Shown: one piece after another, positions 46,616 to 54,718 of the stretch
Numbering within the stretch: the stretch's first letter is position 1
Layout: every line of letters begins with the position of its first letter
From: Sinorhizobium medicae
Lineage (GTDB): Bacteria; Pseudomonadota; Alphaproteobacteria; Rhizobiales; Rhizobiaceae
Direction of reading: 5' to 3'
NCBI RefSeq assembly: GCF_007827695.1
Contig: NZ_VITA01000003.1
Location: 310,001-374,000, forward strand
Length of the DNA stretch: 64,000 nucleotides
The notes under the pieces: model-generated
Databases searched by the model: none
What the model was told of the DNA's origin: nothing
What the model saw: the letters and a program-made list of their open reading frames with translations, nothing else
Program-made: the position numbers and the translations under genes

Positions 46616-47059
46616 TCAGATATGCTCTACCTGGTCGATGAATGCGCCATAGCCTTCGGCCTCCATTTCCTCGCGCGGAATGAAGCGCAATGCGGCGGAA
46701 TTGATGCAGTAACGCAACCCACCCCGGTCCTGGGGACCGTCTGGGAATACATGGCCAAGGTGACTGTCACCATGCGCGGAGCGTACTTCGGTGCGGATCA
46801 TACCGTGCGAGCTATCCCGCAGCTCGTTGACATTCGCGGGTACGATCGGCTTGGTGAAGCTCGGCCAGCCGCAGCCGGATTCGAACTTGTCCGACGAGGC
46901 GAACAAGGGTTCGCCGGAAACGATGTCGACGTAGATACCCGGTCTCTTGTTGTCGTTATACTCCCCGGTGAATGGGCGTTCGGTGCCGTTCTCCTGGGTC
47001 ACACGGTACTGTTCGGGCGTAAGCTTTCTGATCGCTTCGTCGGTCTTTGCGTAGGCCAT
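46616..47059 (-). CDS. msrB: peptide methionine-R-sulfoxide reductase
   Basis: A 147-residue MsrB starting at ATG 47059 (AGGAGA site). Seen: SGCGWPSF with the resolving Cys, [11 protein letters not shown] and the catalytic Cys in [11 protein letters not shown]. The two CxxC zinc pairs of many MsrB enzymes are absent (the positions read YVDIVSGEP and SAHGDSHLG), so this is the zinc-free form. Cytoplasmic repair of oxidised methionine. It is convergent with the GS-like gene; the GC-rich hairpin between them is not a typical terminator. Confidence 0.95.
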   Translation of the reverse strand: MAYAKTDEAIRKLTPEQYRVTQENGTERPFTGEYNDNKRPGIYVDIVSGEPLFASSDKFESGCGWPSFTKPIVPANVNELRDSSHGMIRTEVRSAHGDSHLGHVFPDGPQDRGGLRYCINSAALRFIPREEMEAEGYGAFIDQVEHI

Positions 47060-47231
47060 TGCATGTCTCCTGCTTGGTTCGCTGCCCTTATATGGAGAAG
47101 AAAACGAGGATTCCCAATAAAGCAAGCGCATCGACGGTGACGCAATAAGGACCGATCCTCCGGCAGGCTCCGGAACTATTATGGGTGCAATTTCTTTCCT
47201 TGCGACACGGCATTCGACAAGAAGGTGGAAA

Positions 47232-48506
47232 ATGGAGCATTACCATATCGCTCTTGGATTATTCGGGGCCGTGGTGCTGTTGACCGCCTGGATTCCCACC
47301 GCCTTTCGTCGACTACCACTTTCACTGCCAATCTTTTGCATCGTCATCGGCATGCTGGTCGGGCAAACCATCTTCAATCCAATCGCCCAATTGGATTCAT
47401 TCAACAGCCGCCTTGTCATCGAACGCATGACGGAGTTCACCGTCATCGTCGCGCTCATGGGCGCGGGATTGAAGATTGACCGCCGCGTCGGCCTTCGCAG
47501 CTGGGCGCTCACCTGGAGACTTCTCGGTCTCGTAATGCCACTTGGGATAGTGGTGATTGCCCTCGGCGCCACCTGGATACTCGGGCTCGGGGCTGCTTCG
47601 GCCATTCTCCTCGCCGCTTGTCTTGCCCCGACAGATCCAGTGCTTGCCAGCGACGTCCAGGTGGGGCCGCCGGAGACCGGTACGGAAGACGAGGTCCGCT
47701 TCGCCCTTACATCCGAGGCAGGCTTGAACGACGGTCTCAGCTTCCCATTCGTGTATCTGGCAATCGCAATCGCGCTTGCACCCGAAGAGCCTGACTGGTT
47801 CTCACACTGGCTTCTCTTCGATGTGGTATGGCGGCTCCTGGCAGGCATCGCGATGGGGTGGATAATCGGTAAGTTGCTCGGACTTGCCACATTCCGACTC
47901 CCGAGAGAGGCCGCGCTCGTGCGGACCGGCGACGGCTTCGTGGCACTGGGCATCACCTGCATCGCCTACAGCCTTACCGAACTCGTCCACGGTTACGGCT
48001 TTTTGGCGGTCTTCGTCGCGGCCCTTTCTTTCCGCAGCATCGAACGGCACCACGAGTTCCACAAGGAGCTTCACGACTTCTCCGAGCAGATCGAAAGACT
48101 TCTGATGATGGTGCTTCTTGTCTGTTTCGGAGCGGCCGTCAGCGTCGGTCAGCTCATCGACGAACTCGACTGGCGCCTGGTTTCATTTGCGCTTTTCGTT
48201 CTGTTGATCGTCCGACCGGTTTTCGGTTGGGTATGCCTGCCCTCGATCCTTCCCAAAGGAGAGAGAGCCGCCATTGCCATTTTCGGGATCCGTGGGCTGG
48301 GCTCCATCTACTATCTCGCCTTCGCAACAGGGGCGGCCGATTTCGAGGGTGTGGGCACGCTCTGGTCGTCCGTGGCCCTGATCGTGCTGATATCCATCGT
48401 CACCCACGGACTGACCGTCACGCCGGCAATGCGCTGGCTCGACCGGCAGCGTAGAACCGCTCCTGCCGGTAAGCAAAGCGCAGTGGGGAATATACTTGCC
48501 AAGTAG
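47232..48506 (+). CDS. CPA1-family Na+(K+)/H+ antiporter (NhaP-like)
   Basis: A 424-residue membrane protein with about 12 helices starting at ATG 47232 (GAAGGTGG site). The ion-binding region [47 protein letters not shown] is recognised by its blocks LAPTDPVLA and [12 protein letters not shown], with the paired acidic residues of CPA1 exchangers; the later [14 protein letters not shown] block fits the family. There is no long cytoplasmic tail. Contributes to pH or salt tolerance. Monocistronic. Confidence 0.9.
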   Translation: MEHYHIALGLFGAVVLLTAWIPTAFRRLPLSLPIFCIVIGMLVGQTIFNPIAQLDSFNSRLVIERMTEFTVIVALMGAGLKIDRRVGLRSWALTWRLLGLVMPLGIVVIALGATWILGLGAASAILLAACLAPTDPVLASDVQVGPPETGTEDEVRFALTSEAGLNDGLSFPFVYLAIAIALAPEEPDWFSHWLLFDVVWRLLAGIAMGWIIGKLLGLATFRLPREAALVRTGDGFVALGITCIAYSLTELVHGYGFLAVFVAALSFRSIERHHEFHKELHDFSEQIERLLMMVLLVCFGAAVSVGQLIDELDWRLVSFALFVLLIVRPVFGWVCLPSILPKGERAAIAIFGIRGLGSIYYLAFATGAADFEGVGTLWSSVALIVLISIVTHGLTVTPAMRWLDRQRRTAPAGKQSAVGNILAK

Positions 48507-48602
48507 CGGGTGAGCTTTCCAGGTCGAATCCACCAAGATCAACTGCCCACACACTTCTCCTCCTCTTCAGAGAGATATTGCGCAGCGCGCATGATGATGC
48601 TC

Positions 48603-49340
48603 TCAGATGGAGTAAAGCATGATTGGCTTCTCAAAGCCCTTTAGGCGGTATTCGCGACTTTCGCCTTCAGCCGTCTGGCCTAGCGCCCGCTCCCACACCG
48701 CTTTGGTCACGAGAATCCGACCTGCCTCAGCGGCGGACTGGGCGCGAGCGGCGGTGTTCACAACGGTCCCGATCGCAGTCAAATCCCGGTGCGACCGGCC
48801 GAACTCTCCGAAGCTGGCCTCACCGGTGTCGATGCCGATGCCGACGCCGAGTTCACTCCCGTCCAGGCTGGCACCTTCCGCCGCGCGAATGTCACGACGC
48901 GCTCGGCAGCGGCGCTGGATCTCCCGCGCGGCGAGCACGGCGCGCTCGGCATGGTTCGCGTGGGGGATCGGGAAATTGAAGATTGCCATGATTGCGTCCC
49001 CGACCGTCTTATTGAGAAGACCGTCGAACTCCCAAATGGCCGCCGCACATTCATCGTAGAAATCATCCAGCAACGATGAGACGGAATCGGCCGAAAGCGA
49101 CTGCGAAAGTGACGTATAGCCTCGAAGATCGGCAAAAAGAACGGAAACGTCGACGGTGATCTTTCGAGCTTTCATCACGCGTGTGAACATGAGTTCGCAA
49201 ATCGTGCAGGTATTCGGATTCATCCGGCTCGGGCGAATCCCAAACGCCCGGAAGGGAATGGAAGCCGGACCGCGCAGGGGTACCGGGACACGCATCTGCT
49301 CCCAGCACCCCTTGCAAATCCTGGATTGAGAATACGACAT
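48603..49340 (-). CDS. class III adenylate/guanylate cyclase with N-terminal cysteine motif
   Basis: A 245-residue soluble cyclase from ATG 49340 (MSYSQSRICKGC); an in-frame Met 18 codons upstream (49394) is possible. Residues 1-50 carry CKGC and CTIC pairs about 34 residues apart, likely a metal or redox site. The rest is a class III catalytic domain: metal Asp in LFADLRGYTSLS and GDAIMAIFNFP, and Asn/Arg in VVNTAARAQSA. Rhizobia have many such cyclases; a close relative lies near dinB on S. meliloti pSymA as I recall. Makes cAMP or cGMP. Confidence 0.85.
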   Translation of the reverse strand: MSYSQSRICKGCWEQMRVPVPLRGPASIPFRAFGIRPSRMNPNTCTICELMFTRVMKARKITVDVSVLFADLRGYTSLSQSLSADSVSSLLDDFYDECAAAIWEFDGLLNKTVGDAIMAIFNFPIPHANHAERAVLAAREIQRRCRARRDIRAAEGASLDGSELGVGIGIDTGEASFGEFGRSHRDLTAIGTVVNTAARAQSAAEAGRILVTKAVWERALGQTAEGESREYRLKGFEKPIMLYSI

Positions 49341-49394
49341 TTTGCGCTGCCCGTTCGCGTGATGTGCCGCGATCTTTGCATAAATGGGGGACAA

Positions 49395-49803
49395 AATCTC
49401 GAAAATCGCCGGTTAAGCTCCATCGAAAAACATGCAAAGTTGCTGTTGCGCGGGCACGACCTGCTACCCTTGGGACAGTTCTTCAGCTGTTGCAGCTATA
49501 GGTGCGTTCCACAACGCATTGTCGGCATATTTGAAAGCAAGTATGCTTATAACTGAGACGACTATGAATATTACGACGAGACGCATAAACAGTTTCCGTA
49601 TTTATTTCCAAATAACTCTCTACAAGGCCGTGTTGTTCCCGGAGATCCGGAGTGACGGTGCTCGCCTTGGCAGCAATTCTTGGGTGAGCCTCGCGGGAGC
49701 AATCGATGCTCGCCCCCGCGGGTAGCGGACGCTTTCGCTTGTTCGGGAAAGCTGTGGCCGGGTCTATTACCGAGGCTAATCTTTTACCGAGGCTAATCTT
49801 TCC
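49395..49803. other. 409-base region without a recognisable gene
   Basis: Lies upstream of the cyclase gene and should hold its promoter. It is A/T-richer than its surroundings between about 49500 and 49640. Open frames here are short and have no protein-like features. A 17-base perfect tandem duplication closes it (listed separately). Confidence 0.4.
49767..49800. repeat. perfect 17-base tandem duplication
   Basis: TTACCGAGGCTAATCTT occurs at 49767-49783 and again at 49784-49800 without a gap or mismatch. It is directly downstream of the small minus-strand gene ending at 49804. Two perfect units suggest a recent slippage duplication. Confidence 0.9.
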
Positions 49804-49983
49804 TCACCGGCCCTGTGTTTGCGCGACGGGCAGATAGACTTTGGATCCCGCTTGCTCGACACGGCTAGACGAGCCACCGACTAGCAGGTAGCCTGATATC
49901 GCGAGGACCGAGAGCAGCAATATGCTAACCGGTAGTCCCGTTGAAGCATGGTATTCCGGTTCTTGATAACTTCGTCCATTCAT
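49804..49983 (-). CDS. small single-pass membrane protein (59 aa)
   Basis: From ATG 49983 (GGAG about ten bases upstream) the product has 59 residues: a short polar N terminus (MNGRSYQEPEYHAS), one clear transmembrane helix (VSILLLSVLAISGYLLV) and a polar tail. The frame is open further to 50097, but that extension looks less protein-like. No family recognised. Confidence 0.45.
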   Translation of the reverse strand: MNGRSYQEPEYHASTGLPVSILLLSVLAISGYLLVGGSSSRVEQAGSKVYLPVAQTQGR

Positions 49984-50168
49984 TCGAACGCACTCCACTT
50001 CAGACAAAGTGAGAACGAGCGACCGATGCAGCGGTTCCTGAATCGGTTGTTGAACCTGGGTAACAATCTTAGAGGCGTTGTAACGAGCTGATATCATACC
50101 ACGCTGTTGCGGCCATGAAGAAGGAATTGGCTGGATGGCGCTCCGCCATGTTCACGGACCGTTCCTAG

Positions 50169-50306
50169 TTATTTCAGGCGTAGTCCAAGCAAGGACCGGG
50201 CAAACACACGAGTGCCCGGCGGCCAGTCGTGAATGCTCGCTAGCGCCTCAACGGCTCGTCGCGTGACAGTTTTTAGTTGCCGTGCCTCTGGCTCTCTGGG
50301 GAACAT
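50169..50306 (-). CDS. possible small basic protein (45 aa)
   Basis: A 45-codon frame from ATG 50306 with GGAAGA close upstream (GTG 50327 would add seven residues). The product is basic, with KTVTRRAVEALASIHDW and a C-terminal RSLLGLRLK. It lies just downstream of the small membrane peptide gene on the same strand. No family recognised; could be chance. Confidence 0.3.
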   Translation of the reverse strand: MFPREPEARQLKTVTRRAVEALASIHDWPPGTRVFARSLLGLRLK

Positions 50307-50352
50307 GCGTCTTCCAGGCAGGCGCACGAGTTCTCTTGGCCCCAGTGCTTAA

Positions 50353-50472
50353 TCAAAACAGGTCGTAAAGGGTGAGAAACACAATCATTCCGATGCAGAG
50401 TGCCGGCGTTGATTTGATCGCAAAATCGATTGCGTTGAATTGATATCCGAAGCTTTCAACATAAGACTTCAC
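50353..50472 (-). CDS. small membrane peptide (39 aa), GTG start
   Basis: A GTG at 50472 with GGGAG eight bases upstream opens a 39-codon gene. The product starts VKSYVESFGYQFNAIDFAI (first residue Met in vivo) and ends with a hydrophobic helix ALCIGMIVFLTLYDLF. The ribosome site and the amphipathic-then-hydrophobic layout argue for a real membrane peptide. No family recognised. Confidence 0.45.
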   Translation of the reverse strand: MKSYVESFGYQFNAIDFAIKSTPALCIGMIVFLTLYDLF

Positions 50473-51010
50473 TTTGGCATCTCCCGGTGAGTTGATCAGG
50501 ATCCTGAATGGCATATCAAACGGCCGTTCGCCTGTATTGGAAGCGCGTCTGGCGATATGCGCGCAGCGCCCGCGGCATCACTGCCCTACGAGAATGTAGC
50601 AAGCTATTCTCCGTGCCCATGCAGAGCTTCGCATGAGAAGTTTATCGATGGCCGGAGAGTTGAAGGCAGGGGCTTGGATCCAATCCTTTGCAGCGCTTAA
50701 ATTAAGATATGCGCCATAAATGCGGCGAAACCAAGATTTATCCGCGTATCGTCTAGAAAAACTGAGGCTGGGTTCAGGTCGTCGCCTAATCCCTTGGATG
50801 TCCTGCTGTATGATATTCTTCGTTATCCGCAAAGGAGCCGTCGAAACGTGATTTGTAATTCGGTTTTACTTTGCGGATGCGGCGGACCTCGAAATCCTGG
50901 CATATTGGATTCCGGAAGACGCTGTTGCAAAAACTCCGCTTCGCCCATGGCGCATGGCTGGGTTGCGAATTCAGCGCTACGATCCAGACGGGAAAAATGT
51001 ATAGTCAACT
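50473..51010. other. 538-base gene-poor region upstream of the sRNA
   Basis: I see no convincing gene. An 84-codon frame on the minus strand (50578-50832, TTG start, no ribosome site) is doubtful. CTGTTGCAAA at 50922-50931 resembles an IS6-family terminal repeat and could mark an old insertion edge. TATAGT at 51000-51005 may be the -10 box of the downstream sRNA. Confidence 0.35.
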
Positions 51011-51168
51011 CATCGAAGCGATGCACCTCCTCCCGCAGAGCTTCGATATGTGGGCGACCTTCCTCCTCCTGGGTTCTTCGCTCACGAGATCAGCGCCACT
51101 CCTCCTCCCGGGCTGCTGATCGGTTCTTTCGGAAAGCCTGCCGCACCTCCTCCCGCGGCGGGCTTTTT
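51011..51168 (+). ncRNA. alpha-r14 (NfeR1/Smr14)-like trans-acting small RNA with anti-Shine-Dalgarno loops
   Basis: Four consecutive hairpins: ATCGAAGC/GCTTCGAT (51012-51019 with 51040-51047), GTGGGCGA/TCGCTCAC (51050-51057 with 51078-51085, one G-T pair), GATCAGC/GCTGATC (51088-51094 with 51115-51121), and AAGCCTGCCGC/GCGGCGGGCTT (51134-51144 with 51155-51165, one G-T pair) followed by TTTTT. Each loop shows a CCTCCTCC core, the complement of a ribosome binding site; the motif GCACCTCCTCCCGC is identical in loops one and four. Known family: alpha-r14 sRNAs of Rhizobiales are 115-125 nt with three stem-loops and such anti-SD loops, and S. meliloti has plasmid copies. The 5' end is inferred (TATAGT at 51000-51005 as -10); a shorter transcript from about 51045 would have three hairpins. 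Confidence 0.75.
51134..51168 (+). terminator. rho-independent terminator of the anti-SD sRNA
   Basis: An 11-bp GC-rich stem (51134-51144 with 51155-51165) closing a ten-base loop ACCTCCTCCC, with a T-run at 51164-51168. It is also the last functional hairpin of the sRNA. Confidence 0.8.
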
Positions 51169-51226
51169 CGTATCTTGTCGAGCAATCTGCCTTGGCGCGG
51201 ATTAGGAAAGTGTCCGTGGTTCTCCG

Positions 51227-52363
51227 CTAAAGCGCCAGTGCGAGCTGCGGTGCGCTCCCATGGTCGACCGCCCGCAGAGATGAGAGCGTCACCCCAAGCA
51301 ATCTGATGCCTTTAGCGGCGGGAAAGATCGATGACAGCAGCAGATCCACGATCTGCGCCATTTCTGCCGCGCTCGCCACCGGCGCGGGGAGGGTCTTGCT
51401 CCTGGTGATCTGCGTGAAGTCCGACCACTTCACCTTCAGCGTCACGGTCTTGCCGCGAATGCTGCCGGCCTCGCAATAGTGCCACACCTTGTCCATCAGA
51501 GGCCTGAGGCCTTCTCGGGCCGTCTCGAGATCGTGGATATCCTCCCGAAACGTGTCCTCGGCCCCGACCGATTTCCGGATGCGGTCCGGCTTCACTTCCC
51601 GCCCGTCGATACCGCGGGCGATCCAGTAGAAATACGGCCCTGACTTGCCGAAGTGCTGCTGCAGGAAAGCGAGATCACGAGCCTTGAGATCGGCCCCTGT
51701 TTCAATCCCAAGCCTCTTCATCTTCTCCGCCGTCGCCGGTCCGACGCCATGAAACTTCTTGACGGGAAGCATCTGGACGAACTCAGGGCCGTGCTTCGGC
51801 GTGATGACGAACAGCCCATCGGGCTTGCGCTGGTCGGACGCTATTTTCGCGAGAAATTTGTTGTAGGAGACGCCGGCGGATGCGGTAAGGCCCGTTTCGG
51901 CCCTGATCCTTGCGCGGATCTCTTCGGCGATCTCGGTTGCGAGTTCCATGCCTTTCAGGTTCTCGGTGACGTCGAGATAGGCCTCGTCGAGCGACAAGGG
52001 CTCGATCAACGGCGTATATTCAGCAAAGATCGCATGAATCTGCCGCGAGACGGCGCGGTAGACCTCGAAGCGGTGGGGCACGAAAATCAAATCGGGACAT
52101 TTGCGCTTTGCCGTAACCGAAGGCATGGCCGAATGGACGCCGAACTTGCGAGCCTCGTAGCTGGCGGCCGCGACCACGCCGCGCGCTGCCGGATAGCCGA
52201 CCGCGACCGGTTTGCCCCGAAGCTCGGGATTGTCGCGCTGCTCGACAGAGGCATAAAATGCATCCATGTCGATATGAATGATTTTGCGCACGCCGCCGCC
52301 AGGGGAGGGGACAATGACCGCTCCGCTTCCCTCATTGTCTTCCGGCTCTCGTCCCGCTCGCAT
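51227..52363 (-). CDS. dinB: DNA polymerase IV (Y-family)
   Basis: A 378-residue translesion polymerase. Seen: catalytic acids in IIHIDMDAFYASVEQ and SLDEAYLD, steric region VAAASYEARKFGV, HhH motifs (FHGVGPATAEKMKRLGI) and little-finger domain. The C terminus ends QLALAL, a plausible beta-clamp-binding motif. It copies damaged DNA with low fidelity. The N terminus has about 25 extra polar residues before the conserved core; an internal start is possible. No LexA box is obvious upstream. Monocistronic, as on pSymA (dinP) from memory. Confidence 0.95.
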   Translation of the reverse strand: MRAGREPEDNEGSGAVIVPSPGGGVRKIIHIDMDAFYASVEQRDNPELRGKPVAVGYPAARGVVAAASYEARKFGVHSAMPSVTAKRKCPDLIFVPHRFEVYRAVSRQIHAIFAEYTPLIEPLSLDEAYLDVTENLKGMELATEIAEEIRARIRAETGLTASAGVSYNKFLAKIASDQRKPDGLFVITPKHGPEFVQMLPVKKFHGVGPATAEKMKRLGIETGADLKARDLAFLQQHFGKSGPYFYWIARGIDGREVKPDRIRKSVGAEDTFREDIHDLETAREGLRPLMDKVWHYCEAGSIRGKTVTLKVKWSDFTQITRSKTLPAPVASAAEMAQIVDLLLSSIFPAAKGIRLLGVTLSSLRAVDHGSAPQLALAL

Positions 52364-52482
52364 CCATTTCCTTATCGTTCAGTCGCCGTCTGTTCTATCC
52401 GAAGCTCCACCGATTTATAGAGCAAACCGCTTTTCTCTGAATCGCGAAATTACTCTAACCTTTTGTTTGTACGCGATTCCGG

Positions 52483-52514
52483 GCGGAAAGCCGCTGCGCA
52501 CTTTCTTGGAACGC
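52483..52514. repeat. rhizobial dispersed palindromic element (RIME-like)
   Basis: GCGATTCC (52483-52490) and GGAACGC (52508-52514) frame inner arms GGAAAG / CTTTC, preceded by ACTCTAACC. This composition (GATTCCGG, GGAAA, CCGCTGCGCACTTT, TTGGAA) is familiar as a repeat found many times between genes of rhizobia. It abuts the stop codon of the Mo-hydroxylase gene and could act as a 3' hairpin of that operon. Confidence 0.6.
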
Positions 52515-52515
52515 A

Positions 52516-54714
52516 CTAACTGATTTCCGGAAGCTCTTTGATCAGCTTGTCGAGCGTGATTGGATAATTTCTCACCCTTATGGCGGTCGCGTTATAGATG
52601 GCGTTCGCTACAGCTGCGGCGACACCGCAGATGCCGAGCTCCGCGACGCCCTTCGCCTTCATCGGCGAGGACATCGGATCGGTCTCGTCGAGGAAGACAA
52701 CGTCCTGGTGCGGTATATCGGCGTGGACTGGCACTTCGTAAGCGGCAAGGTCGTGGTTGACGAAGAAGCCGCGCTCCTTATCGACGACCAGCTCCTCCGA
52801 CAAGGCACCGCCAACGCCCATCGTCATCGCGCCGATCACCTGACTGCGCGCAGTAATTGGATTGAGGATCCGGCCGGCGGCGCAGACTGCCAGCATCCGC
52901 CGGATCCGGGTCTCTCCTGTCGCTACGTCCACGCCGACCTCGACAAAATGCGCGCCGAAGGTGGACTGCTGATGGGTTTTGGTGAGATCGCCGAACTCGA
53001 TCCGGTCCTCCGCCACGAGCGCCTCATCGGCTACGGCCTGCGCCAGCGGCATGCGGCGATCTCCCGATCGGACTTCACTCTCTGCGAAGATGAGATCTTC
53101 GGCGCTGTTGAAGCTTAGCTTTTGCGCCACTGCTTCGCGTAGCTTGACGCAAGCGGCGTATACGCCTGCCGTGGAGCAGTTCCCCCCGAACTGCCCGCCC
53201 GAACCCGAGGAGACCGGGAAGCGCGAGTCTCCCAGGCTGACGGCGACCTTTTCGATCGGAACGCCTAGCATTTCTGCAGCGGTCTGGGCGATAATCGTGT
53301 AGCTGCCCGTGCCGATATCGGTCATGTCGGTTTCGACCGTGACGATGCCCTCGCGGTCGAGCCGGATGCGGGCTGCCGAGGGCAGCACAAGATTGTTGCG
53401 GAACGCGGCGGCCACTCCCATACCGACAAGCCAGTCTCCTTCCCGACGAGCCCCGGCTTTCTTGCTCCGTTCCCGCCAGCCGAAGCGCTCCGCTCCGGTG
53501 CGCAGGCAACCGATGAGATTGCGGTGCGAAAAAGGTCTTTCCGGATTCTCCGGATCGACCTGAGTATCGTTGATGATACGGAATTCGACGGGATCGAGAC
53601 CGAGCTTTTCGGCCATCTCGTCGATCGCGATCTCCAGCGCCATCATGCCCGGGGCTTCGCCCGGTGCGCGCATCGCATTTCCTTCGGGAAGATCGAGTGT
53701 TGCAAGCCGCATGGCCGTCATCCGGTTCTCGCCGGCGTAAAGCAGCCGCGTCTGCTGAACGGCCACTTCGGGTCCTCCGCCCGGGAGGTCCCCGGACCAG
53801 CTTTCATGACCGATCGCAGTGATTTTGCCATCGCGACCTGCGCCAATGCGGATTCTCTGGATCGTCGCCGGCCGGTGCGTCGTGTTGTTCATCAGGAAGG
53901 GGCGGGGCAGGGCGACCTTCACGGGGCGCCCGGCTTCGCGGGCGGAGAGCGCGGCAAGCACCGCATCTGCGCGCAGGAACAGCTTGACTCCGAAACCACC
54001 GCCCACGAAGGGCGACATGGTATGGACTTTCTCCTTGTCGATTCCGAGCGTCGTCGCGAGATCGGTCCGCCACCAGTCGATCATCTGGCTCGACGTCCAG
54101 ACAGTCAGGTCATCGCCATTCCAGGCGGCGATGGAGGCGTGCGGCTCCATCATCGCATGCGACTGATCCGGGGTCGTATAGATCTGGTCGAGCTTAACGG
54201 GCGCTGCCTCGAAGCCGGCATCGAAGTCGCCCGCTCCGGAGGCACCCCCTCCTTCCGGCTCGACGGCGCTGTCCTTTGCCGCCGCCAGGTCGAATGCGCC
54301 CTTTTCCTCGGTATAATCGACCTTGACCAGCGCGGCGGCCGCGCGAGCCTCCTCGAATGTTTCCGCGACCACGACGGCGATCGCCTGGTGATAGTGCTGA
54401 ATCTCCATGCCGCCGAAGAGCTTGGCCGTGTTGTATTTTCCTTTCTTCAGTTCCCCCACCGCTTCTGTCGTTACGACCGCGATCACGCCGGGGGCCTTCT
54501 TCGCGGCGGCGGTATCCATGGACCTGATCCGGCCCTTGGCGATTGCCGAGCCGACCACATAGCCATAGGCATAGCGGGTATTCCGATCGTGCCACTCATA
54601 GGCATAGACGGCTTTGCCGGTGGTCTTGAGCGGACCGTCGATGCGGTGGATGGGCTTGCCGACGACCTTGCCCTGGTCGATCGGGTTCGTCGTGGCTGGT
54701 GTGTCGAATCTCAT
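52516..54714 (-). CDS. molybdenum hydroxylase catalytic subunit (PaoC/xanthine dehydrogenase-like)
   Basis: A 732-residue Moco-binding subunit of the xanthine oxidase family. Seen: KPIHRIDGPLKTTGKAVYAYEW at the N terminus (blocks RIDGPLKTTG), SPFVGGGFGVKLF, MRAPGEAPGMMALE, SGSGGQFGG, and GVAELGICGVAAAVANAIYNA with the catalytic Glu expected in KGVAELG. The closest family is the aldehyde oxidoreductase PaoC (YagR) that works with Fe-S and FAD subunits; all three genes are here in order A-B-C. No signal peptide of its own, consistent with hitchhiking export on the Tat-carrying small subunit. It is the last gene of the operon. Confidence 0.9.
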   Translation of the reverse strand: MRFDTPATTNPIDQGKVVGKPIHRIDGPLKTTGKAVYAYEWHDRNTRYAYGYVVGSAIAKGRIRSMDTAAAKKAPGVIAVVTTEAVGELKKGKYNTAKLFGGMEIQHYHQAIAVVVAETFEEARAAAALVKVDYTEEKGAFDLAAAKDSAVEPEGGGASGAGDFDAGFEAAPVKLDQIYTTPDQSHAMMEPHASIAAWNGDDLTVWTSSQMIDWWRTDLATTLGIDKEKVHTMSPFVGGGFGVKLFLRADAVLAALSAREAGRPVKVALPRPFLMNNTTHRPATIQRIRIGAGRDGKITAIGHESWSGDLPGGGPEVAVQQTRLLYAGENRMTAMRLATLDLPEGNAMRAPGEAPGMMALEIAIDEMAEKLGLDPVEFRIINDTQVDPENPERPFSHRNLIGCLRTGAERFGWRERSKKAGARREGDWLVGMGVAAAFRNNLVLPSAARIRLDREGIVTVETDMTDIGTGSYTIIAQTAAEMLGVPIEKVAVSLGDSRFPVSSGSGGQFGGNCSTAGVYAACVKLREAVAQKLSFNSAEDLIFAESEVRSGDRRMPLAQAVADEALVAEDRIEFGDLTKTHQQSTFGAHFVEVGVDVATGETRIRRMLAVCAAGRILNPITARSQVIGAMTMGVGGALSEELVVDKERGFFVNHDLAAYEVPVHADIPHQDVVFLDETDPMSSPMKAKGVAELGICGVAAAVANAIYNATAIRVRNYPITLDKLIKELPEIS

Positions 54715-54718
54715 CGTC

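Noticed and set aside
50196..50219. CCGGGCA / TGCCCGG hairpin
   Set aside because: Seven-bp stem with no T-run, inside a possible small gene; probably incidental.
50578..50832. 84-codon minus-strand frame (TTG start)
   Set aside because: No ribosome binding site and no protein-like features; kept only as a doubtful frame in the region note.
50823..51026. 67-codon minus-strand frame upstream of the sRNA
   Set aside because: Overlaps the putative sRNA promoter and IS-like sequence and lacks a ribosome site; composition does not suggest a protein.
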